64,000 nucleotides of DNA from an uncultured Lachnospiraceae bacterium (GTDB lineage: Bacteria; Bacillota; Clostridia; Lachnospirales; Lachnospiraceae): NCBI GenBank assembly GCA_900544685.1, contig UQWA01000016.1:5119-69118 (forward strand), given 5' to 3'. The notes beneath the pieces were generated by a model. The model saw only the letters and a program-made list of their open reading frames with translations. It did not search any database and was not told the DNA's origin. The position numbers were made by a program, and so were the translations under genes. Positions 60,162 to 64,000 of this stretch are shown piece by piece. Each line of letters starts with the position of its first letter. Within the stretch, counting starts at the first letter, position 1.

Positions 60162-60983
60162 TTAATCGTCATCATGTATGTATCCACAATTAGGGCACAC
60201 ATTTTCATGAATTGAATAGCCAGAATATTTACATTTAGGACAGGTAGTATATACAAGTCGTGAAGATGCTGCTTTTAGCTGTCGTATTATCTCAGGGTAC
60301 GTTTCTTTAACAAAGGTAACGTACTCAGCGCTAACAATTTCTCCGTGCACACCACGATTGGCAATTTTAATCACCTGACCAATCAAATCGCAAGTCATGC
60401 CGTTAATAACCTCTGCACGATTAAGCAACTGGGTCATTTTCATCATCGGTATTCTATCATAGCAACCAATTTTTTCGCATAATTCACGCAAAGATGTTTC
60501 TATGTCCAAACGAACTTTGAAAAGAAACACATTCTTATCGCCATCTACTATTGCTGAATTATCGGAACCGCCATTAGTTCCAGGGTATGTAGATTGCAAC
60601 TTTTTTACCATTTGAAGTAGTTCTTCAATTTTCTGTTCGGATGGCAAAGGGGTATTACTGAAATTAAAATTAGTAGCCACTGAGTTTGTCAACTGAATTT
60701 GATTCATTTGAGTTTGAATGTTTTGTAGCGACTCCTTAATTTCTTCAGTGGCCTTCTCCACCTCTTTCTTCACCTTCACACCCAAGATCTCCATTTCTGA
60801 AAACAGCGGTATCAAAAGAAGCAGGAGCCATAAAAGAAAGATTAAGTTACAAGCATTTATCTCCTCAAGTTGATAAATTTCATAACGATGGTACCAAACA
60901 TAGGAAGAACTCGCTGACAACAAAATGATATACCAACACTTTTGCTTTATGATCCTCCATACTTTCGCCATAAATGACTTCAT
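60162..60983 (-). CDS. Membrane-anchored coiled-coil protein with HEPN-like core and zinc ribbon
   Basis: A 273-residue protein. Two hydrophobic segments (about 16-31 and 44-62) are followed by a coiled coil (VKVKKEVEKATEEIKESLQ). A helical domain then has ANRGVHGEI, an Arg-x2-His motif in the same kind of place as the RNKGAH of the 354-residue neighbour. A C-terminal zinc ribbon follows (TTCPKCKYSGYSIHENVCPNCGYIH). The ribbon-membrane combination suggests a sensor-effector at the membrane. A defence role is inference from composition and neighbours. Confidence 0.6.
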   Translation of the reverse strand: MKSFMAKVWRIIKQKCWYIILLSASSSYVWYHRYEIYQLEEINACNLIFLLWLLLLLIPLFSEMEILGVKVKKEVEKATEEIKESLQNIQTQMNQIQLTNSVATNFNFSNTPLPSEQKIEELLQMVKKLQSTYPGTNGGSDNSAIVDGDKNVFLFKVRLDIETSLRELCEKIGCYDRIPMMKMTQLLNRAEVINGMTCDLIGQVIKIANRGVHGEIVSAEYVTFVKETYPEIIRQLKAASSRLVYTTCPKCKYSGYSIHENVCPNCGYIHDDD

Positions 60984-61027
60984 ATCTTAAAATGCCCCTT
61001 AATTTATCATAATTCTATTTTCTTTCG

Positions 61028-61039
61028 AGGGTCAGACCC
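61028..61039. repeat. REP-like palindrome copy 5
   Basis: GGGTC-A-GACCCC preceded by TTTTCTTTCGA, the same run that ends the 50-base repeat. Confidence 0.8.
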
Positions 61040-61238
61040 CAATGTGGTCTTTCAGAGAGGTTATTATAATGAACTCTTATTCCCAGTATACCACAACATC
61101 CCATCCTTTTGCAGCTGTTTTCCCGCCTTCATACCTCCATATCACCATCCATTTTCTCCTTTATTTTCTATCCGTTCATTTTTTGTTATTTAAAGCAACA
61201 TATAATTCGAAATCCAATTATTTTCTCGTCATTTTTCA

Positions 61239-61267
61239 TTGACATTGTTATTTATAGTTGCTACTAT
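61239..61267 (+). promoter_or_regulatory. Promoter of the HTH-UDP-glucose dehydrogenase gene
   Basis: TTGACA and TACTAT with a 17-base spacer on the plus strand; leader of about 80 bases to the ATG at 61356. Confidence 0.7.
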
Positions 61268-61355
61268 AAACATAGATTATCTGCATTATTTTATGTATAT
61301 GATGTCCACAATAAAATTTCAATACTCATTAACATTAAATGGAGCGTAATATAAT

Positions 61356-62828
61356 ATGAAAAAATTATCTGTTAAAAAAATGGCTGATACCATTATAAAC
61401 CAAAGAAAAAATTTAAAAATCACACAGGCCCAGCTTGCAGAGATGACCGGAATTAACAGAACGATGATCAGCCGCCTGGAAAGCTGCGATTACACACCAT
61501 CCATCGATCAGCTTCAGGCAATTGCCGAAGTACTCGGATTTGAAGTAACTGATTTATTCGAAGATGAAAAATCATCAGCAATGAAAGCAAACCTTGGTAA
61601 AAAATACAACATCGCAGTTGCCGGTACTGGTTATGTAGGTCTGTCTATTGCAACACTTCTCTCCCAGCACAACCATGTAACAGCTGTTGATATCATTCCA
61701 GAAAAAATAGAACTTATTAATCATAAAAAATCCCCTATCCAGGATGATTATATTGAAAAATATCTTGCCGAAAAAGAGCTGGATCTTACCGCAACTCTTG
61801 ACGGTGAATCAGCGTACAGGAATGCTGACTTTGTAGTCATTGCCGCTCCGACAAATTATGACAGCAAGAAAAACTTCTTCGATTGTTCCGCAGTCGAAGC
61901 TGTGATCGAACTCGTATTAAAAGTAAATCCAAATGCGACAATGGTCATCAAATCCACTATCCCGGTTGGATATACTGCATCCGTAAGGAAAAAATACAAT
62001 ACTAAAAATATTATTTTCAGCCCGGAATTCCTGCGTGAATCAAAGGCCCTTTACGATAACCTTTATCCGTCAAGAATCATTGTATCCTGTGATGAAGAAT
62101 CAAAAGAAAAAGCAGAAATCTTTGCAAAACTTCTTCAGCAGGGAGCCATCAAAGAAAATATTGACACTTTATTTATGGGATTCACAGAAGCTGAGGCAGT
62201 TAAACTTTTCGCCAACACTTATCTCGCACTTCGTGTATCTTACTTTAACGAGCTCGACACATACGCAGAGACAAAGGGATTAAATACACAGGAAATCATC
62301 AACGGTGTCTGTCTGGATCCACGTATTGGATCACATTATAACAATCCAAGCTTTGGATACGGTGGCTACTGTCTGCCAAAGGATACCAAGCAGCTTCTTG
62401 CAAATTTCAACGATGTTCCACAGAATATGATCACTGCTATTGTAGAAAGTAACCGAACAAGAAAAGACTACATCGCAGATCATGTTCTGGAAATGGCAGG
62501 TGCCTATGAAGCAAACAGCTCCTGGGATCCTAGTAAAGAAGGGGAAAAAGTCATCGGTGTATATCGTCTTACTATGAAGAGCAATTCCGATAACTTCCGT
62601 CAATCTTCTATCCAGGGTGTCATGAAGAGAATTAAAGCCAAAGGTGCAAAAGTCATTATCTATGAGCCAACATTGAAAAACGGCGAAACATTCTATGGTT
62701 CTGAGATTATCAATGATCTAAAGAAATTCAAAAAAGAAAGTCAGGCTATCATTGCAAACAGATACGATTCCTGTCTTGATGATGTAAAAGATAAAGTATA
62801 CACAAGAGACATCTTTAAGAGAGATTAA
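61356..62828 (+). CDS. UDP-glucose 6-dehydrogenase with N-terminal XRE-type HTH domain
   Basis: A 490-residue fusion. Residues 8-68 are an XRE helix-turn-helix (LKITQAQLAEMTGINRTMIS, then SRLESCDYTPSIDQLQAIAE). From 84 on it is a nucleotide-sugar dehydrogenase: NAD motif GTGYVGLS at 90-97, VIKSTIPVGYT, FSPEFLRESKALYDNLYPSR and catalytic Cys339 in GYGGYCLPKD. The length without the HTH is normal for the short UGDH group. It oxidises UDP-glucose (or a related UDP-sugar) to the uronic acid. The HTH may let the enzyme sense or regulate its own locus. The gene is followed after 18 bases by the epimerase. Confidence 0.9.
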   Translation: MKKLSVKKMADTIINQRKNLKITQAQLAEMTGINRTMISRLESCDYTPSIDQLQAIAEVLGFEVTDLFEDEKSSAMKANLGKKYNIAVAGTGYVGLSIATLLSQHNHVTAVDIIPEKIELINHKKSPIQDDYIEKYLAEKELDLTATLDGESAYRNADFVVIAAPTNYDSKKNFFDCSAVEAVIELVLKVNPNATMVIKSTIPVGYTASVRKKYNTKNIIFSPEFLRESKALYDNLYPSRIIVSCDEESKEKAEIFAKLLQQGAIKENIDTLFMGFTEAEAVKLFANTYLALRVSYFNELDTYAETKGLNTQEIINGVCLDPRIGSHYNNPSFGYGGYCLPKDTKQLLANFNDVPQNMITAIVESNRTRKDYIADHVLEMAGAYEANSSWDPSKEGEKVIGVYRLTMKSNSDNFRQSSIQGVMKRIKAKGAKVIIYEPTLKNGETFYGSEIINDLKKFKKESQAIIANRYDSCLDDVKDKVYTRDIFKRD

Positions 62829-62846
62829 AACGGAGGGTCAGATAAC

Positions 62847-63932
62847 ATGAATCATATAGATTTGAAAAATAAAACTGTTTTTGTTACAGGTTCTGCCGGA
62901 TTTATCGGCAGCAATCTGGTTCTTGAACTTTTAAAAACACAATCACCGATCCATATCATCGGTCTCGATAACATGAATGACTACTATGATGTAACGATCA
63001 AAGAATGGCGCTTAAAAGAAATTGAAAAATGTGTCAGTGAACATAGCGATTCTACTTATGTATTCTATAAAGATGATCTTGCAAATAAAGCAATCATTGA
63101 TAAAATCTTCGAAGAACACACACCTGATATCGTAGTAAACTTAGGAGCGCAAGCCGGTGTACGTTATTCCATCAGCAATCCAGATGCCTATATCCAGTCA
63201 AATATGATTGGCTTCTACAACATTCTGGAAGCTTGCCGCCATTCATACGATAATGGTGCAAAGGGAGTGGAACATCTAGTATACGCCTCATCCTCATCTG
63301 TCTATGGCACCAACAAAAAAGTTCCGTACAGCACAGATGATAAGGTTGATAATCCTGTATCCCTTTACGCTGCAACCAAAAAATCAAACGAACTGATGGC
63401 TCATGCCTACAGCAAGCTTTACAATATTCCATCAACAGGACTCCGTTTCTTCACCGTATATGGACCAGCTGGAAGACCGGATATGGCATACTTCGGATTC
63501 ACAAATAAACTGCTCAAAGGTGAAACTATTCAGATCTTCAACTACGGAAATTGTAAACGTGACTTTACATATGTCGACGATATTGTAGAGGGGGTAAAAC
63601 GTGTCATGCAGGGCGCACCTGAAAGAAAAAATGGAGAAGACGGTCTTCCGATTCCTCCATATGCTGTATACAATATCGGAAATAGTAATCCTGAAAATCT
63701 TCTCAACTTCGTAACACTTCTTCAGGAAGAATTGATACGCGCCGAAGTACTTCCATCCGATTATGACTTTGAAGCGCATAAAGAACTTGTAGCAATGCAG
63801 CCAGGTGATGTACCGGTGACATACGCTGATACAAGCGCACTGGAAAGAGATTACGGATTTAAGCCAAATACAAGCCTTAGAACCGGACTCAGACAATTCG
63901 CTGAGTGGTATAAGAAATTTTATAATATATAA
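62847..63932 (+). CDS. UDP-glucuronate 4-epimerase-like NAD-dependent epimerase
   Basis: A 361-residue SDR enzyme. It has FVTGSAGFIGSNLV at the N-terminus, LGAQAGVRYSISNPDAYIQSN, the YAATK catalytic Tyr-Lys pair and RDFTYVDDIVEGV, the pattern of UDP-glucuronate 4-epimerases. It would convert UDP-glucuronate from the dehydrogenase next door to UDP-galacturonate for capsule or exopolysaccharide. GGAGGG precedes the ATG. The last 68 bases of the window after it hold nothing recognisable. Confidence 0.9.
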   Translation: MNHIDLKNKTVFVTGSAGFIGSNLVLELLKTQSPIHIIGLDNMNDYYDVTIKEWRLKEIEKCVSEHSDSTYVFYKDDLANKAIIDKIFEEHTPDIVVNLGAQAGVRYSISNPDAYIQSNMIGFYNILEACRHSYDNGAKGVEHLVYASSSSVYGTNKKVPYSTDDKVDNPVSLYAATKKSNELMAHAYSKLYNIPSTGLRFFTVYGPAGRPDMAYFGFTNKLLKGETIQIFNYGNCKRDFTYVDDIVEGVKRVMQGAPERKNGEDGLPIPPYAVYNIGNSNPENLLNFVTLLQEELIRAEVLPSDYDFEAHKELVAMQPGDVPVTYADTSALERDYGFKPNTSLRTGLRQFAEWYKKFYNI

Positions 63933-64000
63933 ATAGCAACAAAGCGAGCCTGTGAAACTTTTTCTGTAAAATAACCATCATAAGGTCCTTCTATGATAAA

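Larger units (their letters stand above)
60984..61355 (+). other. Intergenic region before the nucleotide-sugar genes
   Basis: This 372-base space holds REP-like copy 5 (61028-61039), the phrase AATGTGGTCT also seen beside copy 3, an AT-rich stretch without credible genes, and the promoter at 61239-61267. It marks the switch from the minus-strand accessory region to the plus-strand polysaccharide locus. Confidence 0.6.

Noticed and set aside
51701..61039. GGGGTC-A-GACCCC elements as intrinsic terminators or CRISPR repeats
   Set aside because: They lack T runs in several copies, have a one-base centre too small for a hairpin loop, and are spaced irregularly with genes between them, unlike a terminator or a CRISPR array.
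1..64000. tRNA, rRNA or CRISPR arrays
   Set aside because: Scanning by eye showed no tRNA cloverleaf with a conserved TTCGA/CCA end, no rRNA stretches, and no regular repeat-spacer pattern. Short or diverged cases could be missed.

Overview
The window looks like a chromosomal segment of an anaerobic gut Firmicute, most likely a Lachnospiraceae member (Blautia/Roseburia/Mediterraneibacter-like). The reasons are moderate-to-low GC with strong GGAGG ribosome binding sites, intrinsic terminators, and families typical of that group: a GH112/GH136 glycan operon, DUF6110 beside a metal P-type ATPase, DUF1538 beside a PII-like protein, a two-domain PPK2, and a rhodanese-TtcA fusion. Almost every gene from 1 to 61 kb lies on the minus strand. 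The exceptions are an AraC regulator, a type III toxin gene, and the nucleotide-sugar genes at the right end. This assignment is inference; there is no rRNA or tRNA in the window to settle it.

Layout. 1-10 kb: a partial surface protein, a methyltransferase, a giant hybrid sensor kinase beside a secreted solute-binding protein, a small Cys/Pro-rich protein and an RluA-type pseudouridine synthase. 10-26 kb is housekeeping: CspA, HflX, a TPR lipoprotein, a PutP-like symporter and TetR, the TrkH/TrkA potassium system, a P1B-type ATPase with DUF6110, a rhodanese-TtcA fusion, LarE, TcdA with a structured leader, a malic enzyme with a large internal deletion, and a lactate/malate dehydrogenase. 26-35.3 kb: a type-2 malate/lactate dehydrogenase and a glycan operon (binding protein, two permeases, a two-part GH136-like lacto-N-biosidase and a GH112 phosphorylase), with a divergent AraC regulator. 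Together these suggest import of type-1-chain oligosaccharides, release of lacto-N-biose and its phosphorolysis. 35.3-42.3 kb: PII-like/DUF1538, ketopantoate reductase-like/AGCS, a DUF45 peptidase, and a polyphosphate:AMP phosphotransferase.

42.4-47.3 kb is the most unusual unit: a tightly overlapping seven-gene operon of the His-Xaa-Ser (Hxs) type. It has two radical SAM maturases (HxsB, HxsC), HxsD, and a His/Ser-repeat precursor (HxsA). It also encodes an A24 prepilin-peptidase-like membrane protein, a MORN-repeat exported protein and a small 74-residue protein. The HxsA leader resembles a Flp/Tad-type prepilin signal, which would give the A24 peptidase a substrate. Next to it is a BlaI/M56-peptidase regulatory pair co-transcribed with a small exported peptide.

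49-61 kb is an accessory, decaying region. It holds an amidohydrolase, a methyltransferase, DUF1653, prophage-type small genes (zinc finger, HNH), and a complete-looking type III toxin-antitoxin locus with promoter, RNA repeats, terminator and toxin. It also holds gene remnants (AAA ATPase, metK, others) and a run of probable defence or toxin genes (RES-domain, two HEPN-like proteins, DUF2971). Most of these single genes are bounded by copies of a REP-like palindrome, GGGGTC-A-GACCCC. From 61.3 kb to the end, on the plus strand, a polysaccharide locus begins with a UDP-glucose dehydrogenase carrying an N-terminal HTH domain and a UDP-glucuronate 4-epimerase.
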